A DNA stretch of 61,918 nt from assembly GCA_032123675.1 (NCBI GenBank), contig JAQBEX010000115.1:1-61918 (forward strand). Direction: 5' to 3'. The notes below the pieces were generated by a model, which made no database searches, was not told where the DNA came from, and saw only the letters and a program-made list of their open reading frames with translations. Positions 7,833 to 16,789 of this stretch are shown here, one piece after another; position 1 is the first letter of the stretch; each line of letters starts with the position of its first letter. Position numbers and translations under genes: made by a program. This stretch comes from Prado023 sp032123675 (GTDB lineage: Bacteria; Actinomycetota; Actinomycetes; S36-B12; CAIYMF01).

Positions 7833-9361
7833 TGTCTCTGGCCAAGGCCAATGGTGTCGTGATCTCCGGGGTGGACGCGCACATCGTCGAGGTCGAGGCG
7901 CACCTGTCCTCCGGCCTGCCCGGCATGTCGATCGTGGGGCTGGCTGACACGGCCGTCGGCGAGGCCCGGGACCGGGTCCGGGCAGCGGTCCTCAACAGCG
8001 GAGCCCGCTGGCCACAGGTGCGCATCACCGTTGGCCTGTCGCCAGCATCGCTGCACAAGCGTGGCTCCGGCCTGGATCTGGCCATCGCCTCAGCAATCCT
8101 GGCCGCCGACGGCCAGATCCCCTGCGAACCGCTGGCGGAGGCGATCCTCTTCGGCGAACTGGGTCTGGACGGTCGGGTCCGCCCGGTGCGCGGGGCGGTC
8201 GTGGCCGCAGTTGCAGCGGTCCGGTCGGGGCTCGACCGGATCGTCGTGGCCGAGCGGAACGCCGCCGAGGCGGGGGTGGTCCCTGGGGTCACCGCCGTGG
8301 GCGTCCGGTCGCTGCGGCACTGGGGTCAGGTGGTGACCGGGGCAGCTGTGGACGAGGTCCCGGACCCGGCGCCCGAGGTGCCCGCCACGGCCGATCCCGA
8401 GGCCGCCGCCGAACCGGACCTCGCGGATGTGCTCGGACAGGCGGAGGCGGTCACCGCCCTGGAGGTGGCTGCTGTGGGTGGGCACCACGTGGCCATGGTG
8501 GGCAGGCCGGGCGTCGGCAAGACCTTGCTGGCTGAGCGCCTCCCGACGATCCTGCCGGACCTCACCGACGACGATGCGCTCAGCGTCACCGCGATCCGGT
8601 CCGTCGTGACCGACGTCCCCGGGCTGGTCCGGCGCCCCCCCTTCCAGGCACCCCATCACACCGCGACGGTCGCTGCCCTCGTCGGTGGCGGCCGCGGCGG
8701 GCAACCCACTCCCGGGGCCGTCACCCTCTCCCATGCTGGCGTCCTGTTCCTGGACGAGGCTGCGGAGTTCGGCAGCGCATGCTTGGAGTCACTTCGCCAG
8801 CCGCTGGAATCGGGTGAGGTCTGCATCGCCCGCGCCGGGTTCACCGCGCGCATGCCGGCACGCTTCCAACTCGTGCTCGCCGCCAACCCGTGCCCGTGCG
8901 GCCTGGGTGACGGCGCGGGGCAGGAGTGCCGATGCCGATCAGTGGACCGGCGCCGCTACCGCGCACGGCTGTCAGGTCCGCTGATGGACCGCGTGGACAT
9001 CCGGATGACCCTGGGACCTCCGGGGCGCAGCACCTGGTCCGTCGAGTCCGGCGAGGCGGACTCCGCCACCGTCCGTGCGCGGGTCAGCGAGGCTCGTGCG
9101 CGGGCGACCCGCCGATGCCTCGCGCTTGGTCTGTCGCCGGCGCTGAACGGCGCCCAGCCGTCCTCGAGTCTTCGGGGGCCGCTGGCGCCGGGGTCGGACG
9201 CAGCAGACGTGCTCGGTCGCGCCATCGCGGAGGGGCGGCTCAGCGCCCGGGGGGCTGATCGCGCGATCCGCGTCGCCTGGAGCCTGGCAGACCTGTCCGG
9301 CGCTGATCACCCGGACCTCGAGCATGTCGGCCGGGCGCTGACGCTGCGTGGTGACCTGTGA
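7832..9361 (+). CDS. comM: ComM/YifB-family AAA+ ATPase (Mg-chelatase-like)
   Basis: This 509-residue protein has an N-terminal ChlI/Lon-like domain (about 1-170). The AAA+ core carries Walker A GRPGVGKT and Walker B LFLDEA, followed by a Cys-rich NPCPCG segment and the C-terminal Mg-chelatase domain. ComM is a hexameric helicase that promotes branch migration during natural transformation, and the family is widespread even in non-competent species. It is coupled to dprA, whose GTG overlaps its stop. Confidence 0.92.
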   Translation: MSLAKANGVVISGVDAHIVEVEAHLSSGLPGMSIVGLADTAVGEARDRVRAAVLNSGARWPQVRITVGLSPASLHKRGSGLDLAIASAILAADGQIPCEPLAEAILFGELGLDGRVRPVRGAVVAAVAAVRSGLDRIVVAERNAAEAGVVPGVTAVGVRSLRHWGQVVTGAAVDEVPDPAPEVPATADPEAAAEPDLADVLGQAEAVTALEVAAVGGHHVAMVGRPGVGKTLLAERLPTILPDLTDDDALSVTAIRSVVTDVPGLVRRPPFQAPHHTATVAALVGGGRGGQPTPGAVTLSHAGVLFLDEAAEFGSACLESLRQPLESGEVCIARAGFTARMPARFQLVLAANPCPCGLGDGAGQECRCRSVDRRRYRARLSGPLMDRVDIRMTLGPPGRSTWSVESGEADSATVRARVSEARARATRRCLALGLSPALNGAQPSSSLRGPLAPGSDAADVLGRAIAEGRLSARGADRAIRVAWSLADLSGADHPDLEHVGRALTLRGDL

Positions 9362-10518
9362 CCGCGCTGCTGTGCGAGGCCATCGCCGATGCCGGACGGA
9401 CCCAGGCAGTCGCCCTGGCCTGTTCCGTGGAGCCGGGCACACCAGGTGTCGCCGAGCTCGTGTCCGAGCATGGAGTTGCAGAGGCACTGGCCCAGATCCG
9501 TGGTCGGCGCAGGTCCGGCCCCGTCGCGGGGCGCCTCGAGCCATCTGACATCCCCGGGATGTTGGCGGAGATGGCCCGCCGGGGGGTGCGGGTCGTCCTC
9601 CCGGGCGAGCCGGAGTTCCCCAGTCAGCTGCTCGACCTACCCGAGCCACCGCTGGCCCTATGGGTCAGCGGACCCCTCGACCTCCGTGCGGCCGCCCTCA
9701 GGTCGGTGGCTGTGGTGGGTGCACGGGCGTGCACCGCCTACGGGGAGCGCGCGACCGGGGTCATCGCGGGCGGGCTCGGCCAGGACGGATGGGCGGTTGT
9801 GTCGGGCGCTGCGTTCGGGATCGATGCCGCAGCCCATCGGGCGACCCTGGCCGTGGGCGGCCAGACGATTGCCGTGCTGGCCTGTGGGGTCGATGTGGCC
9901 TACCCGCGCTCGCACGATGCCCTCTTGGCCCGGATCGCAGACTCAGGCCTGGTGGTCTCCGAGCTACCCCCGGGCAGCCAGCCCCTCAAGCACCGGTTCC
10001 TGGCCCGCAACCGGGTCATCGCGGCGCTGAGTCGCGGGACAGTCGTGGCCGAGGCGGCGCGGCGCAGCGGAGCTGTGGCCACCGCGTCCCGAGCCCTCGA
10101 ACTCGGCCGAGTGGTGATGGCCGTCCCGGGCCCGATCACGTCGATGGCCAGCTCGGGCACCAACAGGCTGCTGCACGAGCAATCGGCGCGGGCTGTCAGC
10201 GACAGCGCGGAAGTCGTGTCCCTGCTGGTTGCCAGCGGTGCTGGTCCGGACCCGCTGCCCGGCGCCGACCCGGCACGCGGTGACGCTGCCGGCACTGATG
10301 CCGCAGGTGCCGAGCCAGCCGATGGCGGCGTTCGGCTGGCCGGGTTGCCCCCGGAGGCACGTGCCATCCACGCGGTCCTGCCAGGTCGGGGTGCGCGCAG
10401 TCTCGAGTCGGCCGCTGCAGCCGCAGCAGTCGCACCGGCCAACGCCCTGGCCCACCTCGGGCTGCTCGAGCTCGCGGGACTCGCCCGGCGCACGGGGGCC
10501 GGATGGCGCCGATTGTGA
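9358..10518 (+). CDS. dprA: DNA-protecting protein DprA
   Basis: The 386 residues hold an N-terminal SAM-like region, the Rossmann DprA core (about 115-295; GARACTAYGERA, SGAAFGIDAAAH, FLARNRVIAALS, SGAVATASRALELGR) and a C-terminal winged helix after a Gly/Ala/Asp-rich linker. DprA loads RecA on incoming single-stranded DNA. The usual SGLARGID motif reads SGAAFGID here, a mild divergence. The GTG start overlaps the comM stop. Confidence 0.92.
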   Translation: MTALLCEAIADAGRTQAVALACSVEPGTPGVAELVSEHGVAEALAQIRGRRRSGPVAGRLEPSDIPGMLAEMARRGVRVVLPGEPEFPSQLLDLPEPPLALWVSGPLDLRAAALRSVAVVGARACTAYGERATGVIAGGLGQDGWAVVSGAAFGIDAAAHRATLAVGGQTIAVLACGVDVAYPRSHDALLARIADSGLVVSELPPGSQPLKHRFLARNRVIAALSRGTVVAEAARRSGAVATASRALELGRVVMAVPGPITSMASSGTNRLLHEQSARAVSDSAEVVSLLVASGAGPDPLPGADPARGDAAGTDAAGAEPADGGVRLAGLPPEARAIHAVLPGRGARSLESAAAAAAVAPANALAHLGLLELAGLARRTGAGWRRL

Positions 10519-10524
10519 GGCAGC

Positions 10525-11460
10525 GTGGGGCAGCATGGGCATGTGACCCTGCCGATCGCGATGGAGGAGGCCCACACAGGCTTCGGCACGCACCTGCGCG
10601 ACGAGCGTGGTCGAGGACCGAACACCGTGCGCGCCTATCTCGGTGACGTGGCCGATCTGCTGGCGTTCGCAGCCGACCAGGGGGTGGAGCAACTCCCCGA
10701 CCTGGGTCTCGCGGAACTCCGGGCCTGGTTGGCCGGGATGGAGCGGCGCGGGGCAGCGCGGGCGACGATCGCCCGCCGGGTGGCCGCGGCTCGGTGCTTC
10801 ACCGCCTGGGCGATGCGCCAGGGCCTGATCGATCGGGACCCGGCGGCTCGCCTGGGTGCCCCTGGCGCCCGCCGTGGGATCCCCGACGTGCTTCGGCCCG
10901 GCCAGGTCGATGAGCTGATGCACATCGCCACGGTCCGCGCTGACGATGCCGAACCGGTGCACCAGCGCGATGTGGCCATCGTTGAGCTCCTGTACGCCAC
11001 CGGCATGCGCGTCTCGGAGTTGGCGGGCCTGGACTGCGCAGACCTGGACTGGTCACGGAACACCGCGCGCGTCCTGGGCAAGGGCGACCGGGAGCGGACT
11101 GTCCCCTTCGGTGCGCCCGCTGGACGGGCGCTCGGCACGTGGCTCGAGGCGGGCAGGCCGGCCCTGGTCGGTCCGAACAGTGCCGACGCGCTGTTCCTCG
11201 GAGCGCGCGGCGGCAGGGTGGACACACGGGTGGTGCGGCGAGCCGTCCACACCTTGCTGCGGCACGTCCCCGACGCACCGGATGTGGGGCCACATGGCCT
11301 TCGGCATTCGATGGCAACTCACCTTCTTGAGGGTGGCGCGGACCTGCGTTCCGTCCAAGAGGTGCTCGGCCACGCCAGCCTCGGCACGACCCAGATCTAC
11401 ACGCACGTCTCGATCGAGCGGCTGAGGAGCAGCTACGAGCGGGCCCATCCCCGTGCCTGA
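10525..11460 (+). CDS. xerC: Site-specific tyrosine recombinase XerC
   Basis: From the GTG chosen, the 311 residues show an N-terminal core-binding domain (RDERGRGPNTVRAYLGDV) and a complete catalytic set: R162 (TGMRVSEL), K186 (GKGDRER), H257 and R260 (HGLRHS), H283 (LGHASL) and Y292 (TQIYTHV). Xer proteins resolve chromosome dimers at dif. Placement directly after dprA is typical of chromosomal Xer, not of a phage integrase. The start is uncertain: GTG 10525 has a gagg upstream, while GTG 10543 and ATG 10561 are alternatives. Confidence 0.92.
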   Translation: MGQHGHVTLPIAMEEAHTGFGTHLRDERGRGPNTVRAYLGDVADLLAFAADQGVEQLPDLGLAELRAWLAGMERRGAARATIARRVAAARCFTAWAMRQGLIDRDPAARLGAPGARRGIPDVLRPGQVDELMHIATVRADDAEPVHQRDVAIVELLYATGMRVSELAGLDCADLDWSRNTARVLGKGDRERTVPFGAPAGRALGTWLEAGRPALVGPNSADALFLGARGGRVDTRVVRRAVHTLLRHVPDAPDVGPHGLRHSMATHLLEGGADLRSVQEVLGHASLGTTQIYTHVSIERLRSSYERAHPRA

Positions 11461-11554
11461 CGGCAGCCTGCGCCGCACGCAACCTGTCGCCCCTGACAGG
11501 CCGTGCTGAGCTTGCGCTGCCGGATCGGGACCGCGGACTACTGCCGAGCGATGC

Positions 11555-12070
11555 TCACCATGGGCGCAGCACGGCAGTCCGGGGTCCGAACAGGAGCATC
11601 GGATTCAGGTACTCCCTGCCCCGGAGCAGCCCCACGTGCACGCACCGGCCGGTGCCGCAGTGGCCGGTCCCGGACCCGCTGGTGCCGATCGGCGCCCCGG
11701 CGGCGACGCGCTGGCCCACCGCTACTCGGGCATCGATCGGTTCGTAGGTGGTGCGCAGGCTGCCGTGGTCGAGGCTGACGACTCCGCGCCCGGCGAGGTC
11801 CCGGGCGAAGGTGACCACCCCGGGTCCTGCGGCCCGCACGATGTCACCGGGCTCAGAGACGAGGTCGACCCCGCGGTGGCCGGGGAGCCAGTCCCGGGCG
11901 GGTGGGTCGAACGTCGAGGCCAGCTGCAGCGGTGCCAGCGGCGGGACCCACGGACCATCGCCGGCAGTGCTTGGCGTCCTGGGGGTCGCGACCAGCGCCG
12001 CCGCGAGCGCCGCAGCGACAGGGGCGCGCAGCGTTGCCGCACGACGGTGGGGTTGTGGCGAACCGGTCAT
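11555..12070 (-). CDS. M23-family peptidase (LytM-like), exported
   Basis: The 171-residue protein has a basic start followed by an Ala-rich signal or membrane segment (about 14-35) and a compact peptidase M23 domain. The HxxxD zinc motif is present (HRGVDL). At the usual HxH site the sequence is CVHVGL, with Cys in place of the first His, so only one His remains; I recall related actinobacterial proteins with CLHWG here. Peptidoglycan hydrolysis or a scaffolding role is inferred. It is convergent with xerC and divergent from rpsB. A longer start at 12103 is possible. Confidence 0.82.
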   Translation of the reverse strand: MTGSPQPHRRAATLRAPVAAALAAALVATPRTPSTAGDGPWVPPLAPLQLASTFDPPARDWLPGHRGVDLVSEPGDIVRAAGPGVVTFARDLAGRGVVSLDHGSLRTTYEPIDARVAVGQRVAAGAPIGTSGSGTGHCGTGRCVHVGLLRGREYLNPMLLFGPRTAVLRPW

Positions 12071-12147
12071 GGGCTGATCCTGGGCCGAGCCGTGTCTGCG
12101 CACCAGGGGTCCGGACCCGATCTGTGGACAACCAGCGGCGGCGCGGA

Positions 12148-12178
12148 TTACCGCACGCCGGACGGTTCGTCGTAGACT
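12148..12178 (+). promoter_or_regulatory. Putative rpsB promoter
   Basis: TTACCG (12148-12153) and TAGACT (12173-12178, matching TANNNT) are 19 bp apart. They lie about 165 nt before rpsB in the 271-nt gap between the divergent M23 gene and rpsB. The long leader after it is typical of rpsB mRNAs but shows no structure I can assign. Confidence 0.4.
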
Positions 12179-12341
12179 GAGCGCACGGATCCTCCGGGAT
12201 CCGAATTCGCATGCCCCGGCACCATTCGCGGCTCGGAACGGTCTGCTCCGGCAGCCTGACCGCGGGGGGCATCAGGACGGCTTCCGACCGGCGGCCGTGA
12301 CAACCGACTGCGCGCACCGCGTGCACGAAAGAGGAACACCC

Positions 12342-13511
12342 ATGGCCGTCATCACGATGCGCCAGATGCTGGAGAGCGGCGTCCACTTCGGACACCAGAC
12401 CCGGCGCTGGAACCCCAAGATGAAGCGCTTCATCCTCACCGAGCGCAATGGCATCTACATCATCGACCTCACCCAGTCGCTGACCTCCATCGACCGCGCC
12501 TACTCCTTCGTCAAGGAGACCGTGTCGCGGGGCGGGTCCGTCATGTTCGTGGGGACCAAGAAGCAGGCCCAGGAGGCCGTCGCCGAGCAGGCGTCGCGAG
12601 TGGGCATGCCCTACGTCAACGAGCGCTGGCTCGGTGGGATGCTCACGAACTTCCAGACCGTCCACAAGCGGCTGCAGCGGCTCAAGGAGCTCGAGCAGAT
12701 CGACTTCGATGACGTCGCCGGCTCTGGCATGACCAAGAAGGAGCTGCTGGTCCTGCGCCGTGAGCGCGACAAGCTCATGCGCACGCTCGGCGGGATCCGC
12801 GACATGAGCAAGACCCCGGCCGCGGTGTGGATCGTCGACACCAACAAGGAGCACATCGCCGTTGGCGAGGCTCGCAAGCTGGGCATCCCGGTCATCGCGA
12901 TCCTCGACTCCAACTGCGACCCGGACGTCGTGGACTACCCGATCCCGGGCAACGATGACGCGATCCGCGCTGTTGGCCTGCTGACGCGCGTGATCGCCGA
13001 TGCCGTCGCCGATGGCCTCGTGGCGCGCGCTGGTGGCGACTCCACGGGGACCGCTGAGCCCCTGGCTGAGTGGGAGGCCGAACTCCTGGCAGCCCATCAG
13101 GCCGAAGCTGCCGCAGACTCGGTGGCAGGTGCAGCCGTAGCTGACGCCGCCACCGCCGTCGAGGTAGCCGATGTGGCCGTGGCCGCGGCCGTGGTCGACG
13201 AGGCGGTGGCTGAGGAGGCTGTCGTCGAGGCGGTTGTTGCTGAGGCGGTGGCTGAGGAGGCCGTTGCCGAGGCGGTTGTTGCTGAGGCGGTGGCTGAGGA
13301 GGCCGTTGCCGAGGCCGAGGCCGGCGACCTGCCCGTCGAGGTGGCTGAGGAGGCTGTTGCCGAGGCGGTTGTTGCTGAGGCGGTGGCTGAGGAGGCTGTT
13401 GTCGAGGCGGTTGTTGCTGAGGCGGTGGCTGAGGAAGTCGTCGAGGAGGCCGTCGTCGCCGAGGCGGATGCCATCGAGGCTGAGACGGCCCCCGACCAGG
13501 TCGACAAGTAG
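12342..13511 (+). CDS. rpsB: 30S ribosomal protein S2 with long repetitive tail
   Basis: Residues 1-241 are a standard S2 (MAVITMRQMLESGVHFGHQT; VDTNKEHIAVGEARKLGIPV). Residues 242-389 form an Ala/Val/Glu-only tail, of which about 286-375 is built from a 14-residue unit, EAVAEEAVVEAVVA. The total of 389 residues far exceeds the usual 240-300. The tail is acidic and likely helical or disordered, and its function is unknown. ATG 12342 follows gaaagagg. Co-transcription with tsf is likely. Confidence 0.96.
   Translation: MAVITMRQMLESGVHFGHQTRRWNPKMKRFILTERNGIYIIDLTQSLTSIDRAYSFVKETVSRGGSVMFVGTKKQAQEAVAEQASRVGMPYVNERWLGGMLTNFQTVHKRLQRLKELEQIDFDDVAGSGMTKKELLVLRRERDKLMRTLGGIRDMSKTPAAVWIVDTNKEHIAVGEARKLGIPVIAILDSNCDPDVVDYPIPGNDDAIRAVGLLTRVIADAVADGLVARAGGDSTGTAEPLAEWEAELLAAHQAEAAADSVAGAAVADAATAVEVADVAVAAAVVDEAVAEEAVVEAVVAEAVAEEAVAEAVVAEAVAEEAVAEAEAGDLPVEVAEEAVAEAVVAEAVAEEAVVEAVVAEAVAEEVVEEAVVAEADAIEAETAPDQVDK
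13197..13466 (+). repeat. 42-bp-period coding repeat in rpsB
   Basis: About six copies of a 42-bp unit (gaggcggtggctgaggaggc...) encode EAVAEEAV(V/A)EAVVA. The third copy is interrupted by an insert encoding GDLPVEV. All copies stay in frame, which argues for selection on the protein. Such direct repeats can change copy number by slippage. Confidence 0.9.
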
Positions 13512-13568
13512 TCACACCCACTCTCATCGAGGATCAGGCAACTCTTCGGATTCGTCACCACCGGACCG

Positions 13569-13586
13569 CCCGCGCACGTCCGCGGG
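13569..13586 (+). terminator. Hairpin between rpsB and tsf
   Basis: A 6-bp stem cccgcg/cgcggg with a 6-nt loop lies in the 131-nt rpsB-tsf gap. A second short hairpin (ggggcctcggcccc) follows about 30 nt later. Partial termination or attenuation between S2 and EF-Ts is possible. The stem is short, so this is tentative. Confidence 0.35.
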
Positions 13587-13642
13587 TGGGCCGGTGCTCG
13601 CTCTCAACCTGGGGCCTCGGCCCCATCGTGAAAGGACAGCCC

Positions 13643-14458
13643 ATGGCTGCGATCACTGCCGCGGACGTCAAGAAGCTCCGCGACCTCACCTCTGCCGGGA
13701 TGATGGAGTGCAAGAAGGCACTCACGGAGTCCGACGGCGACTTCGATGCCGCAGTGGAGATCCTGCGCATCTCGGGTGCGGCCAAGGCCGCCAAGCGTGG
13801 CGCCGAGCGCACCACCAAGAACGGCCTCGTCGACGCCCAGGGCGGCTCCCTGGTCGAGCTGCTGTGCGAGACCGACTTCGTGGCCAAGAACGCCGACTTC
13901 CAGGCGTTCGCCGACGAGATCGTCGCCCTGGCCGATGAGATCGGCGCCGAGGACCGCGACGTCCTGGCCAGCGCCGAGATGGCCAATGGCAAGACGGTGG
14001 CTGAGGCGATCCAGGAGATGTCCGGGGTGATCGGTGAGAAGCTCGAGCTCGGTCGGGTCGACCTGGTCGAGGGCAGCATCGCCACCTACATGCACAAGCG
14101 GTCCGCGGACCTGCCCCCACAGGTCGGCGTCCTGGTCGGCTACGAGGGTGATGAGGAGGCGGCGCGTGCCATCGGGATGCAGATCGCAGCTATGCGTCCG
14201 GAGTACCTGACCCGTGACGACGTCCCCGCTGACGTGGTCGCCAACGAGAGGCGGATCGCTGAGGCGACCGCGCGCGAGGAGGGCAAGCCGGAGGCGGCCA
14301 TTGCGCGGATCATCGAGGGCCGCGTGAACGGGTTCTTCAAGGACCGCGTCCTTCTGGAGCAGTCCTCGGTCCAGGACAGCAAGAAGACCGTCCAGGCCTT
14401 TGCGACTGAGAGCGGCGTGGCCATCACCGGCTTCGCGCGGATCGAGATCGGCGCCTGA
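13643..14458 (+). CDS. tsf: Translation elongation factor Ts
   Basis: The 271-residue protein starts with the EF-Ts UBA-like domain (ITAADVKKLRDLTSAGMMECKKAL). The TDFVAKN segment that contacts EF-Tu and the dimerisation core follow. EF-Ts recycles EF-Tu by nucleotide exchange. ATG 13643 has a clear aaagga ribosome-binding site. It is followed by a strong terminator. Confidence 0.97.
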   Translation: MAAITAADVKKLRDLTSAGMMECKKALTESDGDFDAAVEILRISGAAKAAKRGAERTTKNGLVDAQGGSLVELLCETDFVAKNADFQAFADEIVALADEIGAEDRDVLASAEMANGKTVAEAIQEMSGVIGEKLELGRVDLVEGSIATYMHKRSADLPPQVGVLVGYEGDEEAARAIGMQIAAMRPEYLTRDDVPADVVANERRIAEATAREEGKPEAAIARIIEGRVNGFFKDRVLLEQSSVQDSKKTVQAFATESGVAITGFARIEIGA

Positions 14459-14480
14459 GTCGGGCTGCCATGACGCGCGG

Positions 14481-14511
14481 CGCCCCCGGGATGGGAGACC
14501 TCCCGGGGGCG
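14481..14511 (+). terminator. Terminator after tsf
   Basis: An 11-bp stem (cgcccccggga at 14481-14491 with tcccgggggcg at 14501-14511) and a 9-nt loop lie 22 nt after the tsf stop. There is no U-tract. It separates rpsB-tsf from the pyrH unit, which has its own -10-like hexamer. Confidence 0.75.
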
Positions 14512-14543
14512 TCGCTCGTCGCGGGTAGGGCAGAATCACCGGT

Positions 14544-15317
14544 GTGACCGTGGAGCAGCCCACCCTTGATGGAACCGTTGAGCGTTGGGCCGAGGCCCCT
14601 GAGCACGGATGGCACCGTGTCCTGCTGAAACTGTCGGGGGAGGCCTTCTCGGGCGGCGGTGGACTGGGCGTGGACCCGGACGTGGTCCAGAGCATCGCGC
14701 GGCAGATCGCCGACGTCGTGCGGGCCGGTACCGAGGTGGCGGTCGTGATCGGCGGTGGCAACTACTTCCGGGGTGCCCAGTTGCACGAGCGGGGAATGGA
14801 CCGCTCGCGGGCGGACTACATGGGCATGCTCGGCACCGTCATGAACTGCCTGGCGATGCAGGACTTCCTCGAGAAGGAGGGCATCGACACCCGGGTCATG
14901 ACCGCGATCCCGATGAACCAGGTGGCCGAGCCCTACCTGCCGCGGCGGGCGGGACGCCACCTCGAGAAGGGCCGGGTGGTCATCTTCGGCGCGGGCCTGG
15001 GGGTTCCGTTCTTCTCCACGGACACCTGCGCGGCGCAGCGCGCCCTGGAGATCGGGGCCCAGGTGGTCCTCATGGCCAAGGGGGTCGACGGCGTCTACGA
15101 CGACGACCCGCGGCACAACCCCAACGCCGTCCGTTTCGAGCACCTGGACTACGCCGAGGTGCTCGCCCGCGGCTTGAAGGTGGCTGATGCCACCGCGATC
15201 TCCCTGTGCGCGGACAACACGCTGCCCATCATCGTGTTCAACCTGCTGGTCGTGGGCAACATCGCCCGAGCCGTCCGGGGTGAGAGGATCGGCACACTGA
15301 TCGCGCCGGAGAACTGA
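14544..15317 (+). CDS. pyrH: UMP kinase
   Basis: The 257 residues match bacterial UMP kinase of the amino-acid-kinase fold (HRVLLKLSGEAFSGG; VVIGGGNYFRGAQL; VLMAKGVDGVYDDDP). It phosphorylates UMP to UDP. The start GTG 14544 lies only 7 nt after a cagaat hexamer (14531-14536), which suggests a leaderless transcript independent of tsf. About 20 residues precede the conserved core. Confidence 0.95.
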   Translation: MTVEQPTLDGTVERWAEAPEHGWHRVLLKLSGEAFSGGGGLGVDPDVVQSIARQIADVVRAGTEVAVVIGGGNYFRGAQLHERGMDRSRADYMGMLGTVMNCLAMQDFLEKEGIDTRVMTAIPMNQVAEPYLPRRAGRHLEKGRVVIFGAGLGVPFFSTDTCAAQRALEIGAQVVLMAKGVDGVYDDDPRHNPNAVRFEHLDYAEVLARGLKVADATAISLCADNTLPIIVFNLLVVGNIARAVRGERIGTLIAPEN

Positions 15318-15345
15318 CCGGACCTGCTGAACACGAGGAGAGCTG

Positions 15346-15903
15346 ATGATTGACGAGGAGCTGTTCGAGGCCGAGGAGAAGATGGACAAGGCCGTCTCCG
15401 TGGCCAAGGAGGATTTCGGCACCATCCGGACCGGTCGCGCGACCCCGCAGATGTTCAGCAAGATCCTGGTCGACTACTACGGGGCCCCCACGCCCATCCA
15501 GCAGCTGGCGTCCTTCCAGACCCCCGAGGCCCGGATGATCCTGATCTCGCCGTTCGACCACAGCTCGATGCACAACATCGAGAAGGCGATCCGGGACTCG
15601 GACCTGGGGGTGAACCCGGTTGACGACGGCAAGCAGATCCGCGTCGTGCTCCCGGTCCTGACCGAGGAGCGCCGCAAGGAGTACATCAAGCTGGCCCGGC
15701 ACAAGGCCGAGGAGGCCCGGGTGTCGATCCGCAACATCAGGCGGCACGCCAAGGACCATCTGGAGCGGTTGAGCAAGGACGGCGACGCCGGCGAGGACGA
15801 GGTGCGCCGCGCCGAGAAGGCCCTGGAGGACCTCACGTCCACGCATGTGGGGCTCGTCGATGACTTGCTCAAGCACAAGGAAGCAGAGCTGCTCGAGATC
15901 TGA
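15346..15903 (+). CDS. frr: Ribosome recycling factor
   Basis: The 185 residues have the RRF pattern: EEKMDKAVSVAKEDFGTIRTGRA, the hinge PTPIQQLASF and the C-terminal helix with RRAEKALEDLTSTHVGLVDDL. With EF-G it splits post-termination ribosomes. ATG 15346 follows gaggaga. It lies 28 nt after pyrH. Confidence 0.97.
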   Translation: MIDEELFEAEEKMDKAVSVAKEDFGTIRTGRATPQMFSKILVDYYGAPTPIQQLASFQTPEARMILISPFDHSSMHNIEKAIRDSDLGVNPVDDGKQIRVVLPVLTEERRKEYIKLARHKAEEARVSIRNIRRHAKDHLERLSKDGDAGEDEVRRAEKALEDLTSTHVGLVDDLLKHKEAELLEI

Positions 15904-15915
15904 GAGGGTGCGCGC

Positions 15916-16788
15916 ATGAGTGGATCGTCGGGCACACCGTCGCCGGAGGCTGCTGCGGACGAGCCGAAGAAGTCCAAGGCAGGCCGGAACCTGCCGGCCG
16001 CGATCGCTGTCGGCGTGCTCCTGGTTGCCATCGCCCTTGCGTCGCTGTACATCCAGATCTGGCTGTTCGTCGTCCTGATCGTCGTGGCCATCTTCCTGGG
16101 TACCGACGAGCTCGCCCGCGCTCTGGGGGCCAGGGGCATCCACCTGTCCAGACCGCCGCTGCTCATCGCAGCCGTGGTGATGCCGGTGCTCGGGTTCTGG
16201 CTGGGTCCGGACGCCGCCCTGATGGGCTTCGGGCTGCTCTTCCTGTTCACCGTCCTCTGGCGGCTGTTCGAGCGGGGCACCGAGGACTTCGTGCGCGACG
16301 TCACGGCCAACTCGTTCGTGCTGTCCTACGCACCGCTCATGGGTGGCTTCGCCGCGCTGATCGCGGCCTCGCCGGACGGCGCGGACCGGGTGCTGGTGTT
16401 CATCGTGCTGTCGATCGCCAGTGACATCGGTGGGTATGCCGCGGGGGTGCTCTTCGGCAAGCACCCGATGGCCCCGAGGATCAGCCCCAAGAAGTCGTGG
16501 GAGGGCTTCGCCGGCTCGGTGACCCTGCAGATCATCCTCGGCGCGGGCATGTTCGTCCTCCTGCTGGAGTCACAGTGGTGGAAGGGCGCCATCGTCGGGG
16601 CGGTCATGGCCGCCACGGCCACCTTGGGTGACTTCATCGAATCAGCGATCAAGCGCGACATGGGCATCAAGGACATGTCCAACCTGCTCCCCGGGCACGG
16701 CGGGGTCATGGACCGACTCGACAGCCTGATCCCCAACACCGTGGTGGCCTACACGCTGTTCGCCCTGACCCTCGGCGGGACCTCCTGA
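15916..16788 (+). CDS. cdsA: Phosphatidate cytidylyltransferase
   Basis: The 290-residue integral membrane protein has a short charged N-terminus and about 7-8 membrane segments. The CDP-diglyceride synthase signature is near the C-terminus (GDFIESAIKRDMGIKDMSN, then LPGHGGVMDRLDSL). It makes CDP-diacylglycerol for phospholipids. It lies 12 nt after frr, and rlmN begins 1 nt after its stop. Confidence 0.95.
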   Translation: MSGSSGTPSPEAAADEPKKSKAGRNLPAAIAVGVLLVAIALASLYIQIWLFVVLIVVAIFLGTDELARALGARGIHLSRPPLLIAAVVMPVLGFWLGPDAALMGFGLLFLFTVLWRLFERGTEDFVRDVTANSFVLSYAPLMGGFAALIAASPDGADRVLVFIVLSIASDIGGYAAGVLFGKHPMAPRISPKKSWEGFAGSVTLQIILGAGMFVLLLESQWWKGAIVGAVMAATATLGDFIESAIKRDMGIKDMSNLLPGHGGVMDRLDSLIPNTVVAYTLFALTLGGTS

Positions 16789-16789
16789 C

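Noticed and set aside
10525..11460. Tyrosine recombinase as a phage or island integrase
   Set aside because: Its place directly after dprA and its XerC-like length and motifs fit chromosomal XerC. No attachment-site repeats or phage genes are nearby, and it is 7 kb from the catabolic island.
13197..13466. Regular 42-bp repeats that could suggest a CRISPR array or minisatellite
   Set aside because: There are no unique spacers and no cas genes. The repeats keep the rpsB reading frame and continue from a perfect S2 core.
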